From Streptomyces sp. H27-C3 (GTDB lineage: Bacteria > Actinomycetota > Actinomycetes > Streptomycetales > Streptomycetaceae): a stretch of 64,000 nt of DNA. The position numbers were made by a program, and so were the translations under genes. The notes under the pieces were generated by a model. It saw only the letters and a list, made by a program, of their open reading frames with translations, was not told the DNA's origin and did no database searches. The stretch spans positions 1 to 64,000 of the forward strand of contig NZ_JASITA010000018.1 of assembly GCF_030063415.1 (NCBI RefSeq), in the 5' to 3' direction. Shown here piece after piece: positions 41,964 to 50,717 of this stretch (positions within the stretch are counted from its first letter, which is position 1; each line of letters begins with the position of its first letter).

Positions 41964-43481
41964 GTGAAGAGGATGTTTGTGGCTCCGGACCCGGGGCGCG
42001 TGCGGCTGCGCTTCGCAGCCCGTGGTGTGCTGGGGATCGGCCTCGCAGTGGTGGTGTGCGGTCTGGCCGGGCATTCGCTGACCGCGTCCATCACGGGCGG
42101 TCTTGCGGCCCTCCTCGCGCTCTTCACCGTCGCGGATCCCACGATCCGCGGCCAGGCTGTCACTACGGCACTGCTACCCGCCGTCGGATTTCCCGTGCTG
42201 GCCTTGGCGGCAGCGCTGCATGACGGCCCGCTTGCGCGGAACGCGGCGTTCTTGGTGATCGTGGGCGTTGGGGTCTATGCCCGTAAGTGGGGGCCGCGGG
42301 GGCATGCCCTCGGGATCTTCGGGTTCATGACCTTCTTCGTGACGCAGTTCTTGCACACGGTTCCCGGTCAGCTGCTGGAGCTGTACGGCTCGCTGCTCTT
42401 GGCGCTCGCGTCGTCCTCTGCCGTGCGCTTCGTGTTCTGGTGCTACGAGCGGAGCGTCGTTGTGCCGGCCGTACCGGTCATCTCGGCCGGCAGAGGTCTG
42501 GCACGCGTGACGACACGGCAGGCGGTGCAGGCAGCCATTGCCGGCGCCTTCGCGCTCGGCATTGGCCAATTCCTCTCCGAGGACCGCTGGTATTGGGCGG
42601 TCGGCACCGTGTGGTGGGCCTTCGTGAACACCACGTCGCGCGGTGAGACCCTCGTCCGTGGTTTTCGGAGAGTGCTCGGAACTCTGGTCGGAATCGCCGT
42701 CGCCATGGGGATCGCCGTGCCGCTGCACGGCGCGCCGCTGCCTACCGCTGTTCTGCTCGCCATATGCGTCTTCGCGATCTTCTACACAGCTGCGGTCTCG
42801 TATTCCTGGATGATGCTCGCGGTCACCCTGATGACCGGCCTCCTGTACGGAATGCTCGACGTTCTCGACGCGGAACTCCTCGCACTGCGCCTCGCTCAAA
42901 CCGGCGTAGGAGCGCTCGGCGCGGTACTCGCGGTGCTCCTGATCCTTCCGGTCACCACCCACGAAACCACCGACGCCTGGATACGCCGCGCCCTTCGCTG
43001 TGTCCAGTCCTGCACATCCGAGGCAGCCGCTCGACTCGCCGGCACCCCGAATGTGGACCCTGCCCCACGCGTGGCCGAACTCGAACTGCTCCTGGGACGC
43101 GTCAGGCTCTCACTCGCCCCCCTGGTGCACCCGTTCAACCCGTTGCGCGCACGCAAGGCGCGGGCTCACCAGATCCTCGTACTCCTGGACCTGTGCATGC
43201 GAGAGGTGCGGGGGCTGGCCAATGTGGCAGCCGATCCGGCCGCCTCACACGACATCCGTCTCGCAGCCGCCTGCTGGCGCGTCGAGGCGGCCGTGGAAGC
43301 GCTGATGAACCCACAAGGCTCTGCAGCCCCGATACTGGCAAAAGCCGAAAGCGCCGCAGCGCATATGGACCACGCCGCCCTGACGCACCTGCACGGCCTG
43401 GAGCGAGCCCTTGCCGGACTTGTTACGCCTCTGCACAGCATCCCGAGGTCACCCTTTACCGGGATGTCGGCTGCGCGGTAG
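41964..43481 (+). CDS. FUSC-family membrane protein (aromatic acid exporter-like)
   Basis: A 505-residue protein with two sets of about five or six membrane helices separated near residue 190, and a cytosolic C-terminal third. The pattern TTSRGETLVRGFRRVLGTLVGIAVA in the second set is typical of FUSC/YccC proteins, which export aromatic acids or other stressors. GTG 41964 has AAGGGGGG upstream at a slightly long distance; ATG 41973 is an alternative. Probable target of the divergent AsnC regulator. Confidence 0.82.
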   Translation: MKRMFVAPDPGRVRLRFAARGVLGIGLAVVVCGLAGHSLTASITGGLAALLALFTVADPTIRGQAVTTALLPAVGFPVLALAAALHDGPLARNAAFLVIVGVGVYARKWGPRGHALGIFGFMTFFVTQFLHTVPGQLLELYGSLLLALASSSAVRFVFWCYERSVVVPAVPVISAGRGLARVTTRQAVQAAIAGAFALGIGQFLSEDRWYWAVGTVWWAFVNTTSRGETLVRGFRRVLGTLVGIAVAMGIAVPLHGAPLPTAVLLAICVFAIFYTAAVSYSWMMLAVTLMTGLLYGMLDVLDAELLALRLAQTGVGALGAVLAVLLILPVTTHETTDAWIRRALRCVQSCTSEAAARLAGTPNVDPAPRVAELELLLGRVRLSLAPLVHPFNPLRARKARAHQILVLLDLCMREVRGLANVAADPAASHDIRLAAACWRVEAAVEALMNPQGSAAPILAKAESAAAHMDHAALTHLHGLERALAGLVTPLHSIPRSPFTGMSAAR

Positions 43482-43484
43482 CAC

Positions 43485-44144
43485 CGCGAGCAGGCGGACA
43501 TCGAAGGGGGCCAGGCGGCGCAGGACGCCGAGACCGATACGGCCGGCGGCGACCGTACCGACGTGCATGCCTTCCAGGTCGTAGGAGCGGGCGACGTAGT
43601 CGGCGATGTTCCAGCCGCCGTCGAGAACCCACTGGTGGGAGGGCAGGTAGTTGCGTACCAGGGAGAGGGGCATCATCACGACGTGCTCGGCGACGCTGAT
43701 GCTGTGCGGTAGGTGACCTCGGCGACGGTGACACCCCCTGTTGTGGCGCCGTCGAGATCGACATGGTCCGAGCCGATCCCGGCGGTGATCGCGAGCCTGA
43801 GGTTCTTGACCGCCGCGAGACGCTCGGCAGTGAGATACGCGGGCCACAACGGCTGGGAGATCACCACGTCGGCGTCGGGGAGTTCGCGGTCGAACACTGA
43901 GCCTTCGCGGTCCTTGTCGGAGGTGACGACAAGCGTGTGTCCCCGGCTCTCCAGGAAGGAGCGCAGGCCGAGTTCACCGGAGACGCTGCCGAGCAGATGC
44001 CCGGGCGTGAAGTCCGTGGCGGACGGCGTGGGGGTGGTCTGGCCTCCGGGGTAGCGGGTCGATGCGCGGGAGGTCGTCGCGGGCGTAGCTGGTGGGGTGT
44101 CCGTCGACCGGGTCGGCGTACAGCACTCAGAGGATCTTGGCCAT
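43485..44144 (-). pseudogene. Decayed NAD-dependent formate dehydrogenase
   Basis: The minus strand starts with ATG at 44144 and a GGAG upstream, then MAKIL-TGA-VLYADPVDGHP: the sixth codon is a stop where the family has Cys. One frameshift follows within about 25 codons, a second near 43715 (EVTYR to SISVAEHVVMMPLSLVRNYL). VARSYDLEGMHVGTVAAGRI and GLGVLRRLAPFDVRLL are intact, but the gene ends there; the C-terminal half with the catalytic His is missing. Several independent lesions mark it as dead. Confidence 0.9.
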
Positions 44145-44249
44145 GGCTGGGCGGCTCCTCATCCGTTTGCTGCGGGAAGTGCCTCTCACGGTGCCCGCTG
44201 CCTGAGACCGGGGGCAAAGCGAACGTTTCTATGTCGGAGTAGGAGAGAA

Positions 44250-45193
44250 CTATGCGGGCCGATACGGGTGTTGGCCGAAGTGGCCGTCGACGAGCTCGTC
44301 GAGCGCGGTGCGAACCGGGATCCGGCGCGCGAGTACCAGGAGGGCCTTTGCCATGGGGGACTCGGAGCTGCGGTCGGCGACGGCCAGGCCGACATTGGGC
44401 CCGGGCGCCGGGTACGCCATGGGGACCACCCGCATGCTGTCCGGGACGCCGAACATGTGCAGCCAGGCGTGGGAGATGACGCTTGACCACTGCCCCGCTC
44501 CGAGGTGTGCGTACAGACCGGCCACGGTGTCCGTTTCGATCGCGGGTACGACGGTTGTCCCCTCGGCGGCGAAGCACTCGTCCATCAGCCGCCGGTTGCG
44601 CATCTGCGGCGAGAGCAGGCGCAGCGGTAGCGCCGCCACTTGTGCCCAGTTCGTCACGCGGAGATCCGCCAACGCACCCCGCGCCGGGCACGAGCAGCAG
44701 GTACCGCTCCTCGTAGAGCGGGGTCCTGCGGACGCCGTGCAGGCTGTCGTCGTCCAGGTAGGTAAGGGCTATGTCCAGTTCGAACTCGGTCAGCCGACGG
44801 GTGATGTCTCGCGAGGACAGGGACCGCAGGGACACGGGTGCCTGCGGGTGCCTCGAGCGGAACGGTGAGGTCAGCAGCGACGCGGCCGGCAGCGCGGTGG
44901 GGATCGTGCCCAGCCGCAGTGTCCCTGTCCGCGCACCGCGCATGGCCGACAACTCGTGTTGCAGCACGTACCGTTCGGCGAGAATCCGGTGTGCCACAAC
45001 AGCGCCCGGTCGTCTTCGGGGGCAGCCCCTCGATGCGGCGGCCCCTGCGCACGATGGGTACGCCGAGTTCGTGTTCCAGCTTGCGTATCGCGGCCGACAG
45101 CGGCGGCTGCGACACGAAGCAGGCGGCCGCCGCGCGGGCGAAGTGCCGCTCCCGGGCGAGCGCGACCAGGTATTCCAGCTGACGCAGTAACAC
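44250..45193 (-). pseudogene. Frameshifted LysR regulator next to the formate dehydrogenase remnant
   Basis: Three frames together make a LysR protein: the HTH part (GTG start, then LLRQLEYLVALARERHFARA and FVSQPPLSAAIRKLEHELG), a middle part (GTLRLGTIPTALPAASLLT; ITRRLTEFELDIALTYLDDD) and a C-terminal part from about 44672. At least two indels separate them, near 45010 and 44680. The second codon is TTA, rare in Streptomyces and dependent on the bldA tRNA. It probably once controlled the adjacent formate dehydrogenase gene. Confidence 0.85.
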
Positions 45194-45263
45194 GCTTGGC
45201 TCCCCTTGCCCTTCGGGTACTCGTTGGTCATCCTGCGCCCGGTTCGCGTCCGACGGGAACTGC

Positions 45264-47213
45264 TCAGAGGGCTACTACCGTTACTTCGGTCGCTTTGACA
45301 CTGCTCCAGACGGGAGTCCCTTCGGCGAGGCCGAGCTCGGCGACAGCCTGCGGGGTGATCTCGGCGACGAGATCCGGTGCCTGATCCGAGGTGATCAGGA
45401 CACGCAGCCGGCTGCCGCTGGTGGTGATCTCCCGTACCGTGCCGCGCCAGACATTGCGGGGGCTGCCGGTGGGCTTTTCCCGGTGTACGGCGACGGCTTC
45501 CGGAGCGATGATCGCGAGGCAGTTCGTGCCGGGCGGGAGCGGGTCCGCGGCAATGAGGGCGCCGCCGCCGGTGAGCTGGAGGCCGTCGTCGGTGGCTGTG
45601 CCGGGCCAGGCGTTCTTGCCGAGCATGCGGGCGACCCATGGGGAGCGGGGGTGGCGGGTGACTTCGGTGGGCGGGGCGTCCTGCAGGGCCCGCCCGTCAT
45701 CGAGGACGAGGACCCGGTCGGCGAGCGCGACGGCCTCGACGGGGTCATGAGTGACGATCAGGCATACACCGCCGAAGCCGTCGAGATGGCGGCGAAGGGT
45801 GTGCCGGACGTGAGCGCGAGTGGTCTGGTCGAGGGCGGCGAGCGGTTCATCGAGCAGGAGCAGCCGGGGGCGGGCGGCCAGCGCCCGGGCGAGCGCAACG
45901 CGCTGGGCCTGGCCTCCGGAGATCTGAGCCGGTCTGCGGTGCGCGAGATGGCCCACGCCGAGGCGATCCAGCCACTTCTGGGCGCTGTGACGGGCCTCGG
46001 CGCGCGGCACACCGTGAGCGCGGAGCCCGTACGCGGTGTTGGCCAGCGCGTTCATGTGGGGGAAGAGGGCACCGTCCTGCGGGACCCAGGCCACGCCCCT
46101 GCGGTGCGGGGGCAGTGCGGTGACGTCGGTGTCGCCGAGCCGGAGTTCGGCGTGGGCGCGCGGAGTGAGGCCGAGGAGTGCGCGCAGCAGTGTGGTCTTG
46201 CCGGCGCCGTTGGGGCCGACGACCGCGATGGTGGTCCCGGCATCCGCGTCGAGGGTGAGGCTGTTGAACCCGGTGACTGTGGCGTGGAGCGGCCAGCTCC
46301 CCCCTGCGCCGTCGGGGCCGGACGTGACCGCCGGTGCGGTAGGTGTGTCCTTCAGCGGGGCGGGGCCGGAATCGTCCGTCGGAGTCTGCGGCTGTGCTGT
46401 GGCGGTAGTTGGGATGCCGGTCCAGCGTCCGCGCAGTGCGATGAGCACGACCATGGCGATGGTCAGCAGGAGCAGGGAGACCGAGGTGGCGGCTTCCGGG
46501 TTGTCCTGGAGGAGCAAGTACACCTGGAGTGGGAGGGTTTGGGTGGTGCCCGGGAGATTGCCGGCGAAGGTGATGGTCGCGCCGAACTCGCCCAGGGCTC
46601 GCGCCCAGGTGAGCGCTGCGCCCGCCGCGAGTCCGGGGGCGACCATGGGCAGGGTGACGGTGAAGAACACCCGTACCGGCGAGGCCCCCAGGGAGGCTGC
46701 TGTTTCCTCGTAACTCGGGCGGAGCCCGCCCAGCGCCCCTTCGAGGCTGATGATCAGGAAGGGCATCGCGACGAACGTGGCGGCGAGGACGGCGCCGGAG
46801 GTGTGGAAGGGCAGCGTGATGCCGAAGGTGTCCTCCATCCACGGCCCGAGGAGGCCGCGCCGACCGAAGGCGAGGAGGAGAGCGACGCCGCCGACCGTGG
46901 GAGGCAGCACCATCGGCAGCAGGACCAGGGAACGGACGAACGCCTTGCCGGGGAAGTCGACACGGGCCAGCAGCCAGGCCAGCGGGACCCCGAAGACGAT
47001 GGAGAGGCCCAAGGCCCACGCGGAGACGACCAGCGACAACGTCAGCGCTTGAGTCGTGCCTTCACTGGTCAGGTGAGAGCCGAGTCCGCCCCAGGAGGTA
47101 CGGGCGAGGATCCCGATCAGGGGCAGCAACAGGAAGGCGATGGCCAGGAGCGCGGGGATCGCCAGGGCGATCGGTGCGCGGGGGCCCGTGGTGCGGCGGG
47201 GGAGGCGTTTCAT
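45264..47213 (-). CDS. modBC: Molybdate ABC transporter, fused permease-ATPase (ModB-ModC)
   Basis: A 649-residue fusion. Residues about 1-265 are the ModB permease (LARTSWGGLGSHLTSEGTTQ; EETAASLGASPVRVFFTVTLPMVAPG, the EAA loop). A Pro/Thr-rich linker leads to a ModC ATPase (Walker A VGPNGAGKTT, signature ISGGQAQRVALAR, Walker B LLLLDEPLAALD). The last about 70 residues are a Mop/TOBE domain (VREITTSGSRLRVLI; GTPVWSSVKATEVTVVAL). It lies 81 bases after modA on the same strand. The start at 47213 opens the membrane domain with a basic KRLPRR. Confidence 0.93.
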   Translation of the reverse strand: MKRLPRRTTGPRAPIALAIPALLAIAFLLLPLIGILARTSWGGLGSHLTSEGTTQALTLSLVVSAWALGLSIVFGVPLAWLLARVDFPGKAFVRSLVLLPMVLPPTVGGVALLLAFGRRGLLGPWMEDTFGITLPFHTSGAVLAATFVAMPFLIISLEGALGGLRPSYEETAASLGASPVRVFFTVTLPMVAPGLAAGAALTWARALGEFGATITFAGNLPGTTQTLPLQVYLLLQDNPEAATSVSLLLLTIAMVVLIALRGRWTGIPTTATAQPQTPTDDSGPAPLKDTPTAPAVTSGPDGAGGSWPLHATVTGFNSLTLDADAGTTIAVVGPNGAGKTTLLRALLGLTPRAHAELRLGDTDVTALPPHRRGVAWVPQDGALFPHMNALANTAYGLRAHGVPRAEARHSAQKWLDRLGVGHLAHRRPAQISGGQAQRVALARALAARPRLLLLDEPLAALDQTTRAHVRHTLRRHLDGFGGVCLIVTHDPVEAVALADRVLVLDDGRALQDAPPTEVTRHPRSPWVARMLGKNAWPGTATDDGLQLTGGGALIAADPLPPGTNCLAIIAPEAVAVHREKPTGSPRNVWRGTVREITTSGSRLRVLITSDQAPDLVAEITPQAVAELGLAEGTPVWSSVKATEVTVVAL

Positions 47214-47294
47214 CGTCGTGTCCTGAGGCTGGAAGACCGGTGCGCGTGGCCTTGGCTTCATGCAGCCGGGGCCACGCGCACAAACACCTGTCGG

Positions 47295-48101
47295 TTACGG
47301 CTGCTGGAAGCCGGCGTCCGCGAGGATCTTCTGCGCCTCGGGGGTGGACAGCCACGCCACGAACGCGGTCGCGGCCTCGCTGTGCTTGGACGTCTTCAGG
47401 GTGGCGGCCGGGTAGGAGGCCACGGCGTTCTGCGCGTCGGGGATGTCGATCGCCTCGACCTTGTCGGTGGCCGTGGCCGCGTCGGTCTTGTAGACGAGAC
47501 CGGCGTCGGCCTCGCCGAGCTCGACCTTGCTGAGGACGGCGCGGACGTTGGGCTCCTGGGAGACCGGCTTCACGTCGATCTTCTGGGCGTCGAGGATCTT
47601 CTTGCTGTAGCGGCCGACCGGCACCTCGGGCGCGGCGAGCACCACCTTGAGCTTGGTGTCGGCGAGGTCCTTGAGGTTCTCGACCTTCTCCGGGTTGCCC
47701 TTGCCGGTGGCGATCACCAGGCGGTTCTTGGCGATGACGGTCGGCGCTCCGGTGTCGGACTTCAGCCCGTCCATCGTCTTGGTGTCCGCGGTCACCAGCG
47801 CGTCCGCGGGCGCACCCTGCTTGACCTGGGCGGCCAGCTCCTGCGACCCGGCGAAGGAGAACTTCACCTTCGTACCGGGGTTCTTCTTCTCATACGCGGC
47901 GCCGGCCGATTTGAACACGTCGGTGAGCGAGGAGGCGGCCAGCACCGTCAGATCGGCCTTCGGCGCCCCGGTCGCCGACGCGCTGGGCTTGGTCGCCGAG
48001 TCCTTCGTGTCGTCGTCGCTGCCGCACGCGGTCAGCGGAAGGAGCAGGCCCGCGGTGACAAGAGTGGCTGCGGCACGGCGTCTGGTGAAGGTGAGGAACA
48101 T
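47295..48101 (-). CDS. modA: Molybdate-binding lipoprotein ModA
   Basis: A 268-residue periplasmic-type binding protein. The N-terminus FTRRRAAATLVTAGLLLPLTACGSD has a lipobox (LTAC), so it is a lipoprotein anchored outside the membrane. The mature part has LTVLAASSLTDVFKSAGAAY, FSFAGSQELAAQVKQGAPAD and GLVYKTDAATA, typical of ModA. It supplies the fused ModBC transporter. Confidence 0.95.
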   Translation of the reverse strand: MFLTFTRRRAAATLVTAGLLLPLTACGSDDDTKDSATKPSASATGAPKADLTVLAASSLTDVFKSAGAAYEKKNPGTKVKFSFAGSQELAAQVKQGAPADALVTADTKTMDGLKSDTGAPTVIAKNRLVIATGKGNPEKVENLKDLADTKLKVVLAAPEVPVGRYSKKILDAQKIDVKPVSQEPNVRAVLSKVELGEADAGLVYKTDAATATDKVEAIDIPDAQNAVASYPAATLKTSKHSEAATAFVAWLSTPEAQKILADAGFQQP

Positions 48102-48170
48102 GAGGGTGGAACTCCTTGGGGACGCGGCCGGCTGGTGCCGTCCGAGCGGATGGTGGTGAGCCGCGCCGAA

Positions 48171-48211
48171 TGGGGCCTCCCCCGCTCAAGGCCGTTCGAG
48201 AGCTTGGGGAA
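48171..48211. repeat. Putative dispersed intergenic repeat
   Basis: The stretch TGGGGCCTCCCCCGC ... CGTTCGAGAGCTTGGGGAAG, between the regulator and modA genes, resembles a motif I recall as frequent between Streptomyces genes. Its ends (CCCCCGCTC and GAGCTTGGGG) are partly complementary. Recognition is from memory. Confidence 0.35.
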
Positions 48212-48240
48212 GGGCGACGTCGCTTGGGTGGCGGAGCGGA

Positions 48241-48636
48241 TCAGGTGCGGTCGATGTGCACGCTGGTGGACTTCACGCGGGCGGTGGCCTGCATGCCGAC
48301 TTCCAGTCCCAACTCCTCGACCGCTTCCCGGGTCAGGAGCGAGACGAGTCGGTGCGGGCCGGCCTGGATCTCGACCTGGGCCGCGACGTCGCCCAGCTTG
48401 ACGGCGGTGACGATGCCGGGGAACGCGTTGCGGGCCGAGGTGTAGGACGTGTCGTCCTCCCCGGCACCGCTCTGAGCCACCTCGATGGAGAACGCGGCCA
48501 GGTCGCGCCCGTCGATGAGGCGGCGCCCGCTCTCCTCGCGGTGGGTGGCGACCCGCCCGGCATCCGCCCAGCGGCGGGCTGTGTCGGGGCTGACGCCGAG
48601 CAGACGAGCGGCCTGCCCAATGGTGTAGGACTGCAT
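48241..48636 (-). CDS. HTH-Mop (TOBE) regulator of the molybdate locus
   Basis: A 131-residue two-domain protein: an excisionase/MerR-type HTH at residues 1-50 (YTIGQAARLLGVSPDTARRWADAGRV; REESGRRLIDGRDLAAF) and a Mop/TOBE domain at about 65-131 (FPGIVTAVKLGDVAAQVEIQ; RVKSTSVHIDRT). This pairing suggests a molybdate-responsive regulator, a simpler analogue of ModE. It lies upstream of modA and modBC on the same strand. ATG 48645 (adding MWH) is an alternative start. Operator candidates lie at 48664-48676 and 48887-48904. Confidence 0.85.
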   Translation of the reverse strand: MQSYTIGQAARLLGVSPDTARRWADAGRVATHREESGRRLIDGRDLAAFSIEVAQSGAGEDDTSYTSARNAFPGIVTAVKLGDVAAQVEIQAGPHRLVSLLTREAVEELGLEVGMQATARVKSTSVHIDRT

Positions 48637-48663
48637 GTGCCACATGTTAGGCACTTTGAGCTT

Positions 48664-48676
48664 GCATTTCCAATGC
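48664..48676. promoter_or_regulatory. GCATT-TCC-AATGC dyad
   Basis: A perfect 5-3-5 inverted repeat 28 bases upstream of the HTH-Mop start, in the promoter region of the mod operon. The same arms occur at 48887-48904 near the divergent mop gene. Confidence 0.5.
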
Positions 48677-48886
48677 CTGATGTGAAACTCCATAGCAGAT
48701 GCGAGACCAGTTGGAGGATCGCCCGAAGCGCGCGCGAAGGAGTTGCGTCGGGGTGAGTGCGGGGCGCGAACCCGTTGCCTCTGCTTTGCCAGGCGACTCG
48801 CCTGTTCGGCCTCGCGCCTGCGTCGGGCGGCCGACCTGTTGGCCGCAGGGTGGTTAGGGTGAGGAATGCAGACCGGAAAATACCCG

Positions 48887-48904
48887 GCATTTCAGCATGA
48901 ATGC
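48887..48904. promoter_or_regulatory. GCATT-N8-AATGC dyad
   Basis: The same half-sites as at 48664-48676, here with an 8-base spacer, lie 15 bases before the tandem-Mop start. Another AATGC is at 48865-48869. Confidence 0.45.
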
Positions 48905-48918
48905 GAGGCGCCTCCTTC

Positions 48919-49338
48919 ATGGACCTGAGCATCCGTAACCAGATCCCCGGCACCGTCACCTCCGTCACCGCGGGCGAGGTGATGGCCACCGTCAAGGTTC
49001 GCCTGACGGGTGGTCAGGAGATCACGGCTGCGATCACGCGCGAAGCCGTCAAGGAACTCGGTCTCGCCGAGGGGACCTCGGTGCGCACGCTGATCAAGTC
49101 CACCGAGGTGTCCGTGGCCACCGGCGCCGTCCAGGGCCTGAGCATCCGTAACCAGATCCCCGGTACGGTCACCGACGTCGCTACCGGCGGCGCCATGGCG
49201 AGCGTCAAGATCTCCGTTCAGGGCGGCGAGCTGACCGCGGCCATCACCAAGGACGCTGTGACCGATCTTGAACTCGCCTCGGGTGCATCCGTCACCGCTC
49301 TGATCAAGTCGACGGAGATCTCGCTGGCCGCAGTCTGA
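48919..49338 (+). CDS. Tandem-Mop (TOBE) molybdate-binding protein
   Basis: A 139-residue cytoplasmic protein of two Mop domains, residues 1-69 and 71-139. Both begin with LSIRNQIPGTVT and end with IKSTEVS or IKSTEIS, so it arose by internal duplication. Di-domain Mop proteins (molbindins) store or buffer molybdate. It is divergent from the mod operon. ATG 48901 is an alternative start; GAGG lies 12 bases before 48919. Confidence 0.88.
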   Translation: MDLSIRNQIPGTVTSVTAGEVMATVKVRLTGGQEITAAITREAVKELGLAEGTSVRTLIKSTEVSVATGAVQGLSIRNQIPGTVTDVATGGAMASVKISVQGGELTAAITKDAVTDLELASGASVTALIKSTEISLAAV

Positions 49339-49358
49339 CCGGGCGCCGCGCCGTCGGC

Positions 49359-49500
49359 CTAGTCGGTCATCGGCCAGGCGCCGACCCACACCCGGGTGAT
49401 GGCGCTGATGTAGCCGCACCGGTCGGCGGGCACCACCAGCTGGCTGCCCGCACCGTCCAGGTCCTGGTCGTCCAGCCGGGTGGCCAGTAGGACGGGGATG
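49359..49500 (-). pseudogene. C-terminal fragment of an unidentified protein
   Basis: The minus strand has an open stretch reading LDDQDLDGAGSQLVVPADRC, then GYISAITRVWVGAWPMTD and a TAG at 49361-49359. It has no start of its own and no recognised family, and its 5' end meets the TPR remnant at about 49480-49500. It looks like the surviving end of a truncated gene. Confidence 0.4.
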
Positions 49501-50040
49501 TTGCCGAAATCGGCGTCGATCTCCGCCCAGGGCCGTGCCCATGCGGCTCTCGGGAAAACCCGCCAGGCCGTCGACGACTACGACACGGCCATCGCGATCA
49601 CACCGCTGCCCCAGTACCTCCTCGGCCTGGGTGAACTCCAGCAGTCCCTCGGCCGTAAGGAACAGGCCGAAACGCAGTACGGGCTGCTGCGCGCCCAGGA
49701 CCGGGTGCGTACCGCGAGCGGAGCCTCTGCGGACGTTGACGCGATCCTCTTCGAGGCCGATCACGGCGCCCCGGAAAGAGCCGTCACCATGTGCCGCCGC
49801 GCAGTGCGCGCCAGGCTCTTCATCGCCATGCGCGACGCCTGCGCCTGGGCCCTGCGTCGCGCCGGCCGTGCCAGGCAGGCACTGGTCCACGCCGACCAGA
49901 CACTCGCGCTGGGCACACGCAGCGCTCCGTTCCACTACCACCGGGCAAAAGTCCACTACGCCCTGGGGGATGTGACCGCCGCCCGCAAGGACTTCGGCCA
50001 GGCGATGGCCATCGACCCGCGCTTCCACCCGCTGCACGCC
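49480..50040 (+). pseudogene. TPR-protein remnant
   Basis: About 185 residues with TPR-like helices: AQGRAHAALGKTRQAVDDYD, LLGLGELQQSLGRKEQAETQ, RRAGRARQALVHADQTLALG and HYALGDVTAARKDFGQAMAI DPRF. It lacks a credible start and N-terminal part, and runs in frame into the next remnant without a stop. In Streptomyces similar TPR genes precede nickel/cobalt transporter genes with an HPLGNFTVN N-terminus. Confidence 0.7.
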
Positions 50041-50073
50041 ACGCACGCACCATGCTCCGCAGAACGGCACTCG

Positions 50074-50400
50074 ATGAACCTGGCCTCTCGCCGCACCGCA
50101 TCCGGCCTCGTAACGGCCTTGCTGGTCTGCGCGTCCGCGGTGGCTGCGGCTCCCGCCGCCACTGCTCACCCCCTGGGAAACTTCACGGTCAACCACTACA
50201 CCGGGCTGACCCTCCACCCCGGCCGGATCGACGCCCTGGTGGTTGTCGACCGGGCCGAGATCGCTGCCGCGCAGGAGCACCCGCTCGTCGACCAGGACCA
50301 CAACGGACGCATCGACACAGGGGAAGGCGACGCGTACGCCTCACGCGCCTGCACGGCACTCGCCGCCCAACTGCGGGTGGTGACAAGGAGACACCCGTAG
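50074..50400 (+). pseudogene. N-terminal piece of a nickel/cobalt (NicO/RcnA-like) transporter
   Basis: From ATG 50074 a signal peptide (RRTASGLVTALLVCASAVAAAPAATA) is followed by HPLGNFTVNHYTGLTLHPGR and DQDHNGRIDTGEGDAYASRA, the extracytoplasmic N-terminal part of Streptomyces NicO-type transporters. The frame ends at 50400 after about 108 residues; none of the transporter helices follow. It is a 3'-truncated gene. Confidence 0.75.
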
Positions 50401-50495
50401 GGTCAGAGCGTGCCGGATACCGGCCCGTGCCCGCACAGGCCCCGCCAAGCACCCCGGGGCCGACGCGGCGCTCAGGGACGTCCATGAGCTCGAAA

Positions 50496-50519
50496 GGGCG
50501 CTGCGAGCTCGCAGCGCCC
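50496..50519. repeat. 24-base perfect palindrome in a gene-free stretch
   Basis: Bases 50496-50507 (GGGCGCTGCGAG) are exactly mirrored by 50508-50519, followed by a second GC-rich hairpin (GCGCG-CTCT-CGCGC, about 50524-50538). The 317-base stretch 50401-50717 holds no other feature I can see; a terminator is the likely role. Confidence 0.55.
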
Positions 50520-50717
50520 CTGCGCGCGCTCTCGCGCGGGCCTCTTGTAAGCGCCTGAGCTGGGGCCTGGACAGCAGGTCCTTGAACAATGCACATGTAC
50601 CCGGCATCCACAGGGTGGATCAGCGCACCCAGGGGGTAACCCGGCGGCATCAAAGGGGTGACCGGCGCGGGTCGCGCGGGAGCGGTCCGTATCCCCTTCA
50701 GTCCGGGGGTGCACGCC

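Noticed and set aside
44127..44144. Selenocysteine codon (TGA) in formate dehydrogenase
   Set aside because: NAD-dependent formate dehydrogenase does not use selenocysteine, and the gene has two frameshifts and lacks its C-terminal half.
45483..48401. 972-codon frame opposite modBC and modA
   Set aside because: Antisense shadow; the opposite strand has complete ModB, ModC and ModA motifs.
49480..50400. A single TPR-membrane fusion protein
   Set aside because: The second half has its own start and signal peptide and matches the start of another family; the fusion looks like the by-product of deletions.
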